DNA of 64,000 bases from Cupriavidus sp. (GTDB lineage Bacteria > Pseudomonadota > Gammaproteobacteria > Burkholderiales > Burkholderiaceae), in the NCBI GenBank assembly GCA_031181345.1, contig JAPSLC010000008.1, positions 1 through 64,000 on the forward strand, given 5' to 3'. Below are positions 35,392 to 44,622 of the stretch, piece after piece. The notes beneath the pieces were generated by a model, which had not been told where the DNA came from, did not search any database, and saw nothing but the letters and a program-made list of their open reading frames with translations. The stretch's first letter is position 1. Each line of letters opens with the position of its first letter. Made by a program: the position numbers and the translations under genes.

Positions 35392-36791
35392 CCAGTCACC
35401 ACATGCCTGAACTTGGCGCGGGATCCGACCCGCACGAAGTCGTCATGGCCGACGAATGCCACGGTAAATGCATCGCCCCAGAATGCCTTGAGCTTGCCCA
35501 TGGTGTCGTCCGCACTGGCCCAGGGTTCGAGGACGATACGGAGCGTCGGCGGCGAGGTACGCAGATCGATCTGGAATTCCTGGATCCCGCCGACGCGGTG
35601 ATCGAGCATGTCCTGGATATGGTGGGTCGGGTGATCCACGCCATTGATCGGCACGACGTCGTGGATGCGGCCGACCACATCGGTCAGATAGAAGCCGGTC
35701 GGGCGCTCTTGCACCCGGGCCAGGTCACCGGTCGCATAGCGCACCAGCGGCATCAGCCGGTTGCGGAAACCGGTGAACACCAGTTCGTGCGCCCCGTCCG
35801 CGTTGTTCTCTATCGTGCGGGATTCCGGCCACCCTTCGGATTCCAGCACCTGGAATCCGCCCTGTTCACCGTCGAGCTCGTATGCCATCACGCCAAGTTC
35901 CGCCAGACCGTAGCGGTCGACCACCCGGCACTGCAAGGCGGCGGCAATGGTTTTCCTGGCGTGAGGCTCCAGCAATTCACCGCTGGACTCGAAGACTTCG
36001 AAGGTCTTTCCGCCGCCGTATCGACGCTGCACATAGCAGGCCAGCGCATAGATGGTCGACGGATGCGCATGGACCAGATACGGCCGCCGGCGCTGCAAGG
36101 TACGCCAGATTTCCTCCAGACCGACATCGTCGATGCGGTCGAAGAAGATATTGCTGCGGTTATTGACGAAGCATTTGAAGTCTTCACGAGACGGCCATTG
36201 CGGGACCGCCATATCCGGAAAGCGACAGGCGAAATGCAGTTCCGATCGATGGCCCGACTTGCCGATGCGCTCGCGCGCATAGCGCGTGACGGCCGACGAA
36301 TAATCGGCCGCTTCCTGGTCGTAGAAAATGGTGCAGGACAGCCCGGTCGAGCCGCCCGTCTTGCAGGCATGGTGCCGCAGTTCCGCCAGCGGACGCGACA
36401 GCATGCGCTCTCCCTGCTCGCGGATGATGTCCTTGGTCAGGTAAGGCAGTTCCTCCAGCCGGCGCGGATCCTCGGCCGCACGCTGCGGATCGAAGCCGAT
36501 CTGGCGGAACAGGTCGCGATAGTAAGGCACATGGGTGCCCGCAAAGGCCAGGATGTCCCCGAGCCGCTGCTGCGCGATACGGCGCCTCCGGGCCATCGGC
36601 TGTGCGTAATAGCGGCGAAGCTCCGCCACCTTCGGCGTGACGCTGCGGCGCTCGCGCCGCTCGGCGATCGGATAGCCGATATAGCCGCCGACCACGCCCT
36701 TGAGCGTACGCAGCGGCTGGCGAGCAAAAACGAGTTCGCCATAACGAAGCAGGGGATGATCAGCTCGCATAGTAAATGTCATGTCGCTCAT
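35388..36791 (-). CDS. CapK/phenylacetate-CoA-ligase-like adenylate-forming protein
   Basis: A 467-residue protein of the PaaK/CapK branch of the adenylate-forming superfamily. LPYLTKDIIREQGERML precedes the phosphate-binding loop KTGGSTGLSCTIFYD; VVDRYGLAELGVMAYEL is the adenine-binding motif and VRYATGDLARV the ATP-ribose Asp region. Members in capsule and O-antigen loci are thought to activate an acyl or other carboxylate group for attachment to the glycan, but the substrate is unknown. Three in-frame ATGs (36791, 36782, 36770) are candidate starts and none has a clear Shine-Dalgarno. A 106-base gap without recognised features separates it from wzt. Confidence 0.8.
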   Translation of the reverse strand: MSDMTFTMRADHPLLRYGELVFARQPLRTLKGVVGGYIGYPIAERRERRSVTPKVAELRRYYAQPMARRRRIAQQRLGDILAFAGTHVPYYRDLFRQIGFDPQRAAEDPRRLEELPYLTKDIIREQGERMLSRPLAELRHHACKTGGSTGLSCTIFYDQEAADYSSAVTRYARERIGKSGHRSELHFACRFPDMAVPQWPSREDFKCFVNNRSNIFFDRIDDVGLEEIWRTLQRRRPYLVHAHPSTIYALACYVQRRYGGGKTFEVFESSGELLEPHARKTIAAALQCRVVDRYGLAELGVMAYELDGEQGGFQVLESEGWPESRTIENNADGAHELVFTGFRNRLMPLVRYATGDLARVQERPTGFYLTDVVGRIHDVVPINGVDHPTHHIQDMLDHRVGGIQEFQIDLRTSPPTLRIVLEPWASADDTMGKLKAFWGDAFTVAFVGHDDFVRVGSRAKFRHVVTG

Positions 36792-36897
36792 AGGGCTGAC
36801 CGCACTGTATTCGGGAAAGCCGCCGTGGTGAGGCTGCGCTTTCCATGGCGCCTGTCGGTACGCAGGCGTCCTTGTTTTCGATATCCGACGCCGGGCC

Positions 36898-37686
36898 TCA
36901 GCCGACCGAGCTGGCCGCCAGGCCGGCAACCGCCGGTGTCGCGGCCTCATCCTTGGCCGGGACTGCGGCGACCACTGGCTCGTCCGAGACGATCCGGCCG
37001 TGTTCCATCTTGATCTGCCGATTGCAGACTCGCGCCACCAGCTTCGGGTCGTGCGATGCCAGCACCAGGATCGAAGCCTTGCCGACCAGCTCATCGAGGC
37101 GCTTCGCCGCCTTCAAGCTGAAGTCGGCGTCCCCTACGCTGAGCCATTCGTCCATGATCAGGATGTCGGCTTCGACACTGGTCGAGATGGCAAAGGCCAG
37201 TCGCAGCATCATCCCGCTCGAGTAGGTGCGAACGGGCAGGTTCAGGTAGTCGCCCAGTTCGCTGAACTCGGCGATCTCGTCGATCTTGCTGCGAATGCGT
37301 GCGGGCCGCAGGCCGTCGAGAATGCCGCGCAGATAGATGTTCTCGAATCCGGTCGCGTCGGGGTCCAGCCCCATCGATACGTCGAGCAGCGACGCGATCT
37401 TGCCGCGCGTATGCAGTTCGCCGCTGACCGGCGCATAGACGCCCGACAGGGTGCGCAGCAGCGTGGTCTTGCCGGAGCCGTTGTGGCCTACCAGTGCAAC
37501 CCGCTCACCATCCGAGAAGCGAAAGCTGAGCCGGTCCAGCGCGGTCACGATCGCGTGTTTGCCGGCATCCTGTCCGATCCGGCCACCCGTGGTCAGGTTC
37601 AGCACGGCCTTCTTCAGAGAACGGTGCGAGTTCTCGTAGATCGGAAACGCGACGGAGATGTCTTTTGCAACGATGGATGAGGTCAC
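36898..37686 (-). CDS. wzt: Polysaccharide ABC exporter, ATP-binding subunit (Wzt/KpsT-like)
   Basis: A 262-residue ABC ATPase: Walker A GHNGSGKTTLLR, the signature YSSGMMLRLAFA (variant of LSGGQ), Walker B ILIMDEWLSVGD, and LASHDPKL with the switch His. It powers export of a completed lipid-linked polysaccharide. The GTG at 37686 starts 4 bases after the wzm stop. It ends with only a short Ala/Val-rich tail, so it lacks the C-terminal carbohydrate-binding domain found in the ~400-residue Wzt of E. coli O8/O9a. Confidence 0.93.
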   Translation of the reverse strand: MTSSIVAKDISVAFPIYENSHRSLKKAVLNLTTGGRIGQDAGKHAIVTALDRLSFRFSDGERVALVGHNGSGKTTLLRTLSGVYAPVSGELHTRGKIASLLDVSMGLDPDATGFENIYLRGILDGLRPARIRSKIDEIAEFSELGDYLNLPVRTYSSGMMLRLAFAISTSVEADILIMDEWLSVGDADFSLKAAKRLDELVGKASILVLASHDPKLVARVCNRQIKMEHGRIVSDEPVVAAVPAKDEAATPAVAGLAASSVG

Positions 37687-37690
37687 GATG

Positions 37691-38521
37691 TTACAGCCAG
37701 TATGGAACGCGATTGCGATATCGGCTCATCAGATACTGCGCAAACGCGAAACCCAGAATCAGCAGCCCGAACGACCAGGCCCAGGATTCCCAATGCATTG
37801 GCCTGCCGGTAATCGGCGCGCGGATCGTTTCAATGAGGTGATAAAGCGGATTCATGTGGGCGATCCAGGAGCGATCCTTCAGGATCTCCGGCATCCACAT
37901 CACCGGCGTGAAGAAAAAGATCACCTGAACCAGATTGGTCACGATGGGCGGAATATCCCGGAAGCGGGCGCACAGCACGCCCAGTGCGACGCCCACCCAG
38001 ATGCCGTGCAGCAGCAGCATCAGCAAGCCGACCGGCACCAGCAGGAACTCCCATGTCGGCCAGTGGCCGAAGCCCACCATCAGGATGATCACCACCGGCA
38101 GGCTGTGCAGCAGGATGACGAAGTTGCGCCAGGCAATGCGGCATACATGCACGGTCAACGGGATGCGTATCTGCTTGATCAGATAGGCCGAGCCGATGAA
38201 CGCGGTACAGCCTTCGTTGGCGACCGAGGCGAGGTATTGCCAGACCACCAGGCCGATCGCCAGATACGGCAAGTAATCCGAGATTTCCTGCTGCAGCAGC
38301 GTCGAATACAGCGCGCCCAGCACGATCACCATGATCGCCGTGCTCAACGTGAACCAGAACGGCCCGATCACCGAGCGCCGGTAGCGCTGCCGGATGTCAT
38401 GCCAGCCCAGCGTGCCCCAGATGCGGGACGCGCGCATGCCCACCAGCATGTCGTCGCTGCGGCTATGCCGGGTAATGTCGTCGGTGTCGTAGCTGTGTTC
38501 AGCTGCTGCGGTTTCCGCCAT
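37691..38521 (-). CDS. wzm: Polysaccharide ABC exporter, permease (Wzm-like)
   Basis: A 276-residue ABC-2 type permease. DIRQRYRRSVIGPFWFTLS is the conserved amphipathic entry of Wzm/KpsM proteins, and six hydrophobic segments follow, including VVWQYLASVANEG and VIFFFTPVMWMPEIL. The ATG at 38521 follows the manC stop by one base; a GTG at 38530 is an alternative that would overlap manC. It would form the channel together with wzt. Confidence 0.93.
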   Translation of the reverse strand: MAETAAAEHSYDTDDITRHSRSDDMLVGMRASRIWGTLGWHDIRQRYRRSVIGPFWFTLSTAIMVIVLGALYSTLLQQEISDYLPYLAIGLVVWQYLASVANEGCTAFIGSAYLIKQIRIPLTVHVCRIAWRNFVILLHSLPVVIILMVGFGHWPTWEFLLVPVGLLMLLLHGIWVGVALGVLCARFRDIPPIVTNLVQVIFFFTPVMWMPEILKDRSWIAHMNPLYHLIETIRAPITGRPMHWESWAWSFGLLILGFAFAQYLMSRYRNRVPYWL

Positions 38522-38522
38522 G

Positions 38523-39938
38523 TCACGCACGTCCGTAAATGTCCTCGAAGCGGACGATATCGTCCTCGCCGAGATACTCGCCGCTCTGCACTTCGATCAT
38601 GACCAGATCGACCACGCCCGGATTCTCGAGCCGGTGCTTGTGGCCCGCCGGGATATAGGTCGACTCGTTGATCGCGACGAAGAATTCCTTGTCGCCGTTG
38701 ACGACCTTCGCCATGCCGCTGACGACGATCCAGTGTTCGCTGCGATGGTGATGCATCTGCAGGCTGAGGCTGGCACCCGGCTTCACTTCGATGCGCTTGA
38801 TCTTGAAGCGCGGGCCCTCTTCCAGCACCGTATAGGTGCCCCAGGGCCGATGCACGGTCCGGTGCAGGCGGTGCGCCTCATGGCCCTGCGCCTTGAGCTT
38901 GGCGAACACGTGCTTGACGTCCTGCGCCCGTTCCCGGTTGGCGATCAGCAGCGCGTCCGGGGTATCGATCACGATCAGCCCTTCCACGCCCACCGCGCCG
39001 ATCAAGCGGTCGCGGCTGACCAGATAGCAGTCGCTGACGTCATGCAGCAGCGCCTCGCCTTCGACACGGTTGCCCTTGTCGTCGGCCTTCGACAGTTCGC
39101 TGAGCGCGGCCCAGGAGCCGATGTCGCTCCAGCCAATCGAACACGGCACCACCGCGGCGCGCGTGCATTTCTCCATCACGGCGTAGTCGATCGAATCTTC
39201 GCGCACTGCGGCAAAGCTCTCCGGCTCCAGTTCCACCTGGGCCCAGCCCTTCGCGGTGGCGACCCGCGACTTGGCCAGGCTCGCCTCTGTCGCCTCGACG
39301 ATATCCGGCGCATGCTCCTTCAGCTCGCGCAGCATCGCGCCCGCCGTGAAGCAGAACATGCCGGAATTCCACAGGAAGCGCTGCGATGCCAGATACTCGC
39401 GCGCCTTTTCCAGTGACGGCTTTTCGACGAAGCGCAGCACGGTATTGCCATCGGCCTCGATATAGCCATAGCCGGTCTCGGGCGATTCCGGATGGATGCC
39501 GAACGTCACGATGCGGCCCTCGCGCGCCAGCGCTTCGGCCTGTTGAACGGCATCGCGGAACGCGTCCTGATCGGCGATCAGGTGATCGGCGGCCAATACC
39601 AGCATCACGGTATCGTCGCCATGCGTCTGCGCAACGCGCAGCGACGCGGCTGCAACCGCGGCGGCGGTGTTCCGGCCCAGCGGTTCCAGGATGTAGGAGG
39701 TCGCGCAATGTTGTTCATTGACGGCACGGAATTCGTCCTCCGTCTTGAAGAACAGCTCGCGGTTCGTGACCGTGAGGATTTCGGCCACGCCCGGCAGAAC
39801 CGCTGCACGCAAGAATGCTTTCTGCAGAAGGCTCTGCCCATCCGACAGACGGATGAACGGCTTCGGATGCAGTTCACGCGACACGGGCCACAGACGGGAA
39901 CCGGCGCCACCGCACAGGATGATGGGTACCAAACTCAC
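38523..39938 (-). CDS. manC: Mannose-1-phosphate guanylyltransferase / mannose-6-phosphate isomerase
   Basis: A 471-residue bifunctional enzyme that makes GDP-mannose. The N-terminal nucleotidyltransferase has ILCGGAGSRLWPVSRE and FVEKPSLEKAREYL; the C-terminal cupin (type II PMI) has HRPWGTYTVLEEG and LSLQMHHHRSEHW. The start is a GTG at 39938 with GAGGA 5-6 bases upstream; a nearby ATG (39940) is out of frame. It follows rfbC after a 105-base gap in which no strong promoter was seen. Its Man-1-P would come from manB at 4702-6087. Confidence 0.95.
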   Translation of the reverse strand: MSLVPIILCGGAGSRLWPVSRELHPKPFIRLSDGQSLLQKAFLRAAVLPGVAEILTVTNRELFFKTEDEFRAVNEQHCATSYILEPLGRNTAAAVAAASLRVAQTHGDDTVMLVLAADHLIADQDAFRDAVQQAEALAREGRIVTFGIHPESPETGYGYIEADGNTVLRFVEKPSLEKAREYLASQRFLWNSGMFCFTAGAMLRELKEHAPDIVEATEASLAKSRVATAKGWAQVELEPESFAAVREDSIDYAVMEKCTRAAVVPCSIGWSDIGSWAALSELSKADDKGNRVEGEALLHDVSDCYLVSRDRLIGAVGVEGLIVIDTPDALLIANRERAQDVKHVFAKLKAQGHEAHRLHRTVHRPWGTYTVLEEGPRFKIKRIEVKPGASLSLQMHHHRSEHWIVVSGMAKVVNGDKEFFVAINESTYIPAGHKHRLENPGVVDLVMIEVQSGEYLGEDDIVRFEDIYGRA

Positions 39939-40043
39939 ATGTTCCTCACAATGCGCGTCAATCGTTGCGCTTGGTATTGCATTTCAAATGTCGACGTTGG
40001 AGCTGGGCCGCCAGGCACACTCGCGTCGGAATCCTGGATCGGC

Positions 40044-40631
40044 TCAGCCGCGTCCCAGCCCCCGCAGCGCCGGATCATCCACCGCAAACAGGTCCGCTTC
40101 GGCAAGCGGCTTGCCGGCGGCGTCCTTGGCGGCGAGCACGGGCTCCCCGCTGCTCGGCCACTCGATGCCCAGGACCGGGTCGTTCCACAACAAGCTGCGC
40201 TCGTATTCGGGATACCAATAATCGGTGGTCTTGTACAGGAACTCGGCATGATCGGACGTCACCAGGAATCCATGCGCGAAGCCTTCCGGCACCCACAACT
40301 GACGCTTGTTCTCCGCCGACAGCGTGACGCCCACCGATTTGCCGAAGGTGGGCGAACCCTTGCGGATATCCACGGCCACATCGAACACCTCCCCCGCGAC
40401 CACGCGGACGAGCTTGCCCTGGGGATGCTGAATCTGATAGTGAAGACCGCGCAGCACGCCGCGTGCCGAACGCGAATGGTTGTCCTGCACGAAGACCCGG
40501 TTCAAGCCAGTCGCCTCGGCGAACTGCCTGGCGTTGAAGCTTTCGAAGAAAAACCCGCGTTGATCGCCAAATATCTTCGGCTCGAGGATCAACACCTCGG
40601 GGATTTCGGTGCGAATGACGTTCAGGCTCAT
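40044..40631 (-). CDS. rfbC: dTDP-4-dehydrorhamnose 3,5-epimerase
   Basis: A 195-residue RmlC cupin enzyme, third step of dTDP-L-rhamnose synthesis. [20 protein letters not shown]-type [18 protein letters not shown] with the catalytic His, and [12 protein letters not shown] are conserved. The start overlaps the rfbA stop (ATGA). Confidence 0.95.
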   Translation of the reverse strand: MSLNVIRTEIPEVLILEPKIFGDQRGFFFESFNARQFAEATGLNRVFVQDNHSRSARGVLRGLHYQIQHPQGKLVRVVAGEVFDVAVDIRKGSPTFGKSVGVTLSAENKRQLWVPEGFAHGFLVTSDHAEFLYKTTDYWYPEYERSLLWNDPVLGIEWPSSGEPVLAAKDAAGKPLAEADLFAVDDPALRGLGRG

Positions 40632-41506
40632 TTGATGGCCTCCGACAGGATCTGCATCAGGTAGGCGCCATAGCCGTTCTTCGACAGCGGGCGCGCCAGT
40701 TCGGCGACCTGCTCGGCGGAGATCCATTTGTTGCGGAACGCGATTTCCTCCGGGCACGCCACCATCAATCCCTGCCGGCTCTGCAGCGTCGCGATGAAGC
40801 TGGCGGCCTCGAGCAGCGAATCGTGCGTGCCGGTGTCGAGCCAGGCATAGCCGCGGCCCATGATTTCGACCTCGAGCTGCGCCATCGCCAGATAGCGCTT
40901 GTTGACGTCGGTGATCTCGAGTTCGCCGCGCGCGGACGGCTTGATGTCGGCCGCGATATCGCAGACCTGCTCGTCGTAGAAGTAGAGCCCCGTCACCGCA
41001 TAGTTGGAGCGCGGCTTCAGCGGCTTTTCCTCCAGCGACATCGCGCGGAAATTCTCGTCGAACTCGACCACGCCGTAGCGCTCGGGATCGTGCACGTGAT
41101 AGGCGAATACCGTCGCGCCGTCTTCCTTCGCGCAAGCCCGCGTCAGCTGGCTGACAAGGTCATGGCCGTGGAAGATGTTGTCGCCCAGGATCAGGGTTGA
41201 CGGATCGTTGCCAATGAAATCGCGGCCGATCAGGAACGCCTGGGCCAGCCCATCGGGCGAAGGCTGGACGGCGTATTGAAGATTCAGTCCCCACTTGCTG
41301 CCGTCGCCCAGCATTTCCGCGAAGCGAGGCGTATCTTCCGGCGTCGATATAACGAGGATGTCACGAATCCCCGCCAACATGAGCGTCGACAGGGGATAGT
41401 AGATCATCGGCTTGTCGTAGACAGGCAGCAGCTGCTTCGACACCGAGCGGGTAATGGGATAAAGGCGGGTGCCGGAGCCCCCGGCCAGGATGATGCCCTT
41501 GCGCAT
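40628..41506 (-). CDS. rfbA: Glucose-1-phosphate thymidylyltransferase
   Basis: A 292-residue RmlA enzyme, first step of dTDP-L-rhamnose synthesis. [17 protein letters not shown] with the catalytic Arg, [16 protein letters not shown] and [17 protein letters not shown] are characteristic, and the length is normal for the family. The ATG at 41506 follows the rfbD stop by 10 bases. An earlier ATG at 41548 would only add an atypical leader. Confidence 0.96.
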   Translation of the reverse strand: MRKGIILAGGSGTRLYPITRSVSKQLLPVYDKPMIYYPLSTLMLAGIRDILVISTPEDTPRFAEMLGDGSKWGLNLQYAVQPSPDGLAQAFLIGRDFIGNDPSTLILGDNIFHGHDLVSQLTRACAKEDGATVFAYHVHDPERYGVVEFDENFRAMSLEEKPLKPRSNYAVTGLYFYDEQVCDIAADIKPSARGELEITDVNKRYLAMAQLEVEIMGRGYAWLDTGTHDSLLEAASFIATLQSRQGLMVACPEEIAFRNKWISAEQVAELARPLSKNGYGAYLMQILSEAIK

Positions 41507-41516
41507 GGCGAACCAC

Positions 41517-42434
41517 TCAGGAAAGGATCTGGTCCAGCAGGTGGGCAATGCCCTGCTGCCAGTCCGGAAGATGAATGCCGAACGTATCGCGCAACTTGCT
41601 GGTATCCAGGCGCGAATTGGCCGGCCTTGGCGCGGGCAGCGGATACTCGGTGGACGCGATAGCCGCGACCCGGTCGGACGCGACCTTCAGCGCGATGCCC
41701 TTGTTTTCCGCATGGCGCAGCACGGCCGTCGCATAGCCATGCCAACTGGTATCGCCCGCGGCGGCGAGATGATAGATGCCTCCGGCGAAGCCCGCGCGAT
41801 CGCCGTGCAGCCAGTGGCGCGCGACGATCTGCGCCGTCACGTCGGCGATCAGCGACGCCGTGGTCGGCGCGCCGAACTGGTCGGCGATGACACGCAGCGC
41901 GTCTCGTTCCGACGCCAGCCGCAGCATCGTCTTGGCGAAGTTGGCACCGTGCGCGCCGGCGACCCAGCAAGTGCGCAGCACCAGTGCGTCCGCCCCCGAT
42001 GCCGCGATCGCCTGCTCTCCGGCGAGCTTGCTCTTGCCGTAGACCGATTGGGGATCGACCGCGTCAGTCTCGAGATACGGGCTGGTCTTGCGGCCATCGA
42101 ACACGTAATCGGTGGAGTAATGGACCAGCAGGCCGCCGAGCTCGCGCACCTCCTCGGCCAGCACGCCGGGCGCCACACCATTGATGGCATGAGCCAGTTC
42201 GGGCTCGCTCTCTGCCTTGTCCACCGCGGTATAGGCGGCGGGATTGACGACGATGTCCGGGCGGATGTCCCGGACGACGCGACGAAGCTGCTCCGGATCC
42301 GCCAGGTCGCAGGCGCGGCGATCCAGCGCTACGACGCGGCCGAGCGGCGCCAGGCTGCGGCGCAGCTCGAAGCCGACCTGGCCATTGCTTCCAGTGACGA
42401 GAAGGGTCGGGACACGGGAGCTTTCACGTTGCAT
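41517..42434 (-). CDS. rfbD: dTDP-4-dehydrorhamnose reductase
   Basis: A 305-residue SDR enzyme, last step of dTDP-L-rhamnose synthesis. [16 protein letters not shown] is the nucleotide-binding loop, [12 protein letters not shown] a RmlD signature, [10 protein letters not shown] the Ser/Thr site and [11 protein letters not shown] the catalytic Tyr-Lys pair. The start overlaps the rfbB stop by 11 bases. Gene order rfbB-rfbD-rfbA-rfbC is complete. Confidence 0.95.
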   Translation of the reverse strand: MQRESSRVPTLLVTGSNGQVGFELRRSLAPLGRVVALDRRACDLADPEQLRRVVRDIRPDIVVNPAAYTAVDKAESEPELAHAINGVAPGVLAEEVRELGGLLVHYSTDYVFDGRKTSPYLETDAVDPQSVYGKSKLAGEQAIAASGADALVLRTCWVAGAHGANFAKTMLRLASERDALRVIADQFGAPTTASLIADVTAQIVARHWLHGDRAGFAGGIYHLAAAGDTSWHGYATAVLRHAENKGIALKVASDRVAAIASTEYPLPAPRPANSRLDTSKLRDTFGIHLPDWQQGIAHLLDQILS

Positions 42435-43488
42435 ACTGCTTCGCCACCCAATTCCGATATTCCCCGGACATCACGTCCTGCACCCAGGCCTGATTGTCCA
42501 GATACCACTGCACAGTCTTGCGCAGCCCGGTCTCGAAGGTCTCGGCCGGCTTCCAGCCGAGCTCGCGCTCGAGCTTGCGCGCATCGATCGCATAGCGCCG
42601 GTCGTGGCCGGGGCGGTCCTTGACGAAGGTGATCTGGTCCCGATAGGAGCCCGAAGCCTTCGGCTTCAGTTCGTCCAGCAGGTCGCACAGCGTGTGGACC
42701 ACGTCCAGGTTGGTCTTCTCGTTCCAGCCGCCGACGTTGTACGTTTCGCCGAGCCGACCGCGCGCGAGGACTTCGCGGATCGCGGAGCAGTGGTCGCCCA
42801 CATACAGCCAGTCGCGCACATTCAGGCCATCGCCGTAGACCGGCAGCGGCTTGCCGCCGAGCGCGTTGGCGATCATCAGCGGGATCAGCTTTTCCGGGAA
42901 GTGATACGGCCCGTAGTTGTTCGAGCAGTTGGTCGTCAGAACCGGCAGGCCGTAGGTGTGGTGGTAAGCGCGGACCAGGTGGTCGGAGCCGGCCTTCGAG
43001 GCCGAGTACGGGCTATTGGGCGCGTAGGCCGTGGTCTCGGAAAACGGCGGATCGCTTGGGCCGAGCGAGCCGAACACCTCGTCGGTGGACACGTGCAGGA
43101 AGCGGAAGGCGGCCTTGCGAGCGTCGTCCAGCCCGCTCCAGTAGGCGCGCACGGCCTCGAGCAGGGTGAAGGTGCCGACGATATTGGTCTGGATGAATTC
43201 GCCGGGGCCATGGATCGAGCGGTCGACGTGGCTTTCGGCGGCGAAGTGCAGCACCGCGCGGGGCTGGTACTCGGCCAGCAGCCGGTCCAGTGCGGCGCGA
43301 TCGCAGATGTCGGTGCGCGAGAAAACGTGACGCGAATCGCCCTCGAGCGAGGCAAGCGTCTTCAGGTTGCCGGCGTACGTGAGCTTGTCGACGTTGACGA
43401 CGCTGTCCGCGTCGGCATTGCCGAGCCAGTTCAAGACGAAATTGGCGCCAATGAAACCAGCGCCGCCAGTCACGAGAATGTGCGGCAA
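42424..43488 (-). CDS. rfbB: dTDP-glucose 4,6-dehydratase
   Basis: A 354-residue RmlB enzyme, second step of dTDP-L-rhamnose synthesis. [14 protein letters not shown] begins the NAD-binding fold; [12 protein letters not shown] and [18 protein letters not shown] supply the catalytic residues. The start codon is TTG at 43488 (bases CAA at 43486-43488 on the plus strand) behind a purine-rich GGGAGAAAGGGG. It is the first gene of the long minus-strand polysaccharide run. Confidence 0.96.
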   Translation of the reverse strand: MPHILVTGGAGFIGANFVLNWLGNADADSVVNVDKLTYAGNLKTLASLEGDSRHVFSRTDICDRAALDRLLAEYQPRAVLHFAAESHVDRSIHGPGEFIQTNIVGTFTLLEAVRAYWSGLDDARKAAFRFLHVSTDEVFGSLGPSDPPFSETTAYAPNSPYSASKAGSDHLVRAYHHTYGLPVLTTNCSNNYGPYHFPEKLIPLMIANALGGKPLPVYGDGLNVRDWLYVGDHCSAIREVLARGRLGETYNVGGWNEKTNLDVVHTLCDLLDELKPKASGSYRDQITFVKDRPGHDRRYAIDARKLERELGWKPAETFETGLRKTVQWYLDNQAWVQDVMSGEYRNWVAKQYAT

Positions 43489-43724
43489 ACCCCTTTCTCC
43501 CTAACTATCGATATGTTTCGAAAACGGGACAATAGCCCGGCGCCCGCCTTGATCCGTTTGGGGGACGGCAGGATCATCAGTGTTCTCAGAAGTGGCGGTA
43601 TTCTATCCGAGCGCCCCCCCGGGATTACCCGGGCCAGTCATCTTTTTGTAGCCTGTTGTAACGGCTCACGCCCCCCCTCTTTACAATCGACAAAAAGCCG
43701 CCTCCGGCTCTCTTTTTTACCTCT
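43489..43724. promoter_or_regulatory. Divergent rfbB/apaH control region
   Basis: This 236-base gap must drive both rfbB (minus) and apaH (plus). On the minus strand TTGTCC (43527-43532) and GATAGT (43504-43509) are spaced 17 bases apart, a weak sigma-70 match; it would leave a very short leader, so another promoter further upstream is possible. On the plus strand TACAAT (43682-43687) could be the apaH -10. Two runs of seven C lie at 43614-43620 and 43671-43677, and TTGTAA (43656-43661) mirrors TTACAA (43681-43686). No JUMPstart/ops element was found on the rfb strand. Confidence 0.35.
43696..43718. terminator. Intrinsic-terminator-like hairpin just before apaH
   Basis: AGCCG (43696-43700) and CGGCT (43705-43709) flank a 4-base loop. 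On the plus strand TCTCTTTTTT-like sequence follows to 43718, and on the minus strand five T follow the stem directly. It ends 6 bases before the apaH ATG, so it could act as a bidirectional terminator or as a 5' leader hairpin. Confidence 0.5.
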
Positions 43725-44573
43725 ATGCCCCATTCCTTGGTGCCCGCCCCCTACCCCTACGCCGTCGGCGACCTGCAAGGTTGCGGCCCTTCCCTGGAAC
43801 AACTTGTCACCAAAATCCCAGACGATGTGCCTCTTCGCTTCGTCGGGGATCTGGTAAACCGCGGCCCGGCGTCGCTGGCGACATTGCGGATGGTCCGGGC
43901 GATGGGCGAGCGTGCCGACTCGGTGCTCGGCAACCACGATATCCATCTATTAGCGGTCGCCGCGGGCGTGCGCAATCCGGGTTCGTCTGACACGCTGGAC
44001 GACGTCCTGCACGCGTCGGACCGGGAGGAGCTGCTGCATTGGCTGCGCCATCGGCCGCTCGCACTCCATCGGGATGGCTTCCTGCTGATCCACGCCGGGA
44101 TCCTGCCGCAATGGACCGTCGAGCAGACGCTGGAGCTTGCCAGCGAAGTCGAGCGGGAGCTACGGGGACCGGGCTGGAAAGCATTTCTCGCGGATATTTT
44201 TGGTAATGCGGCGAACCGCTGGCACGACGGGCTGCGCGGCATCGAGCGGCACCGGGTCGTGATCAATGCCCTGACCCGGTTGCGCTTCTGTACCGTCGAC
44301 GGTGTGATGGACCTCAAGACCAAGGAGGGATTGGGCAAGACGCCCGACGGCTTCCTGCCGTGGTTCGATGTGCCGACACGCCGCACCCGGGATACCACGG
44401 TCGTCTGCGGCCACTGGTCGACGCTGGGACTGGTGATGCGGCCCGATCTGATGGCGCTCGATACCGGTTGCGTCTGGGGTGGCCGGCTGACCGCCGCCCG
44501 CCTGGCGCCCGAACCGGCGGACCGTGAGGTCATCCAGGTCGACTGCCCGCAATATTGTGATCCTTTAGGCTGA
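43725..44573 (+). CDS. apaH: Symmetrical bis(5'-nucleosyl)-tetraphosphatase
   Basis: A 282-residue metallophosphoesterase that hydrolyses Ap4A to two ADP. The metal sites are AVGDLQGCG (variant of GDxHG), [19 protein letters not shown] and [19 protein letters not shown] is the C-terminal His. No Shine-Dalgarno precedes the ATG. The neighbourhood of O-antigen genes is the usual one in Burkholderia relatives. It converges with plsC. Confidence 0.95.
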   Translation: MPHSLVPAPYPYAVGDLQGCGPSLEQLVTKIPDDVPLRFVGDLVNRGPASLATLRMVRAMGERADSVLGNHDIHLLAVAAGVRNPGSSDTLDDVLHASDREELLHWLRHRPLALHRDGFLLIHAGILPQWTVEQTLELASEVERELRGPGWKAFLADIFGNAANRWHDGLRGIERHRVVINALTRLRFCTVDGVMDLKTKEGLGKTPDGFLPWFDVPTRRTRDTTVVCGHWSTLGLVMRPDLMALDTGCVWGGRLTAARLAPEPADREVIQVDCPQYCDPLG

Positions 44574-44587
44574 TATTGTCATCCCCT

Positions 44588-44613
44588 CGCCAGCGCATGT
44601 CGGTACGCTGGCG
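44588..44613. terminator. Hairpin between convergent apaH and plsC
   Basis: CGCCAGCG (44588-44595) and CGCTGGCG (44606-44613) form a perfect 8-bp stem with a 10-base loop in the 49-base gap between the two stop codons. No T-run is present. Confidence 0.45.
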
Positions 44614-44622
44614 CACCGAGGA

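Noticed and set aside
43586..43600. GGCGGTA sequence resembling the ops/JUMPstart core
   Set aside because: It lies on the plus strand, opposite to the O-antigen transcript, and lacks the rest of the element.
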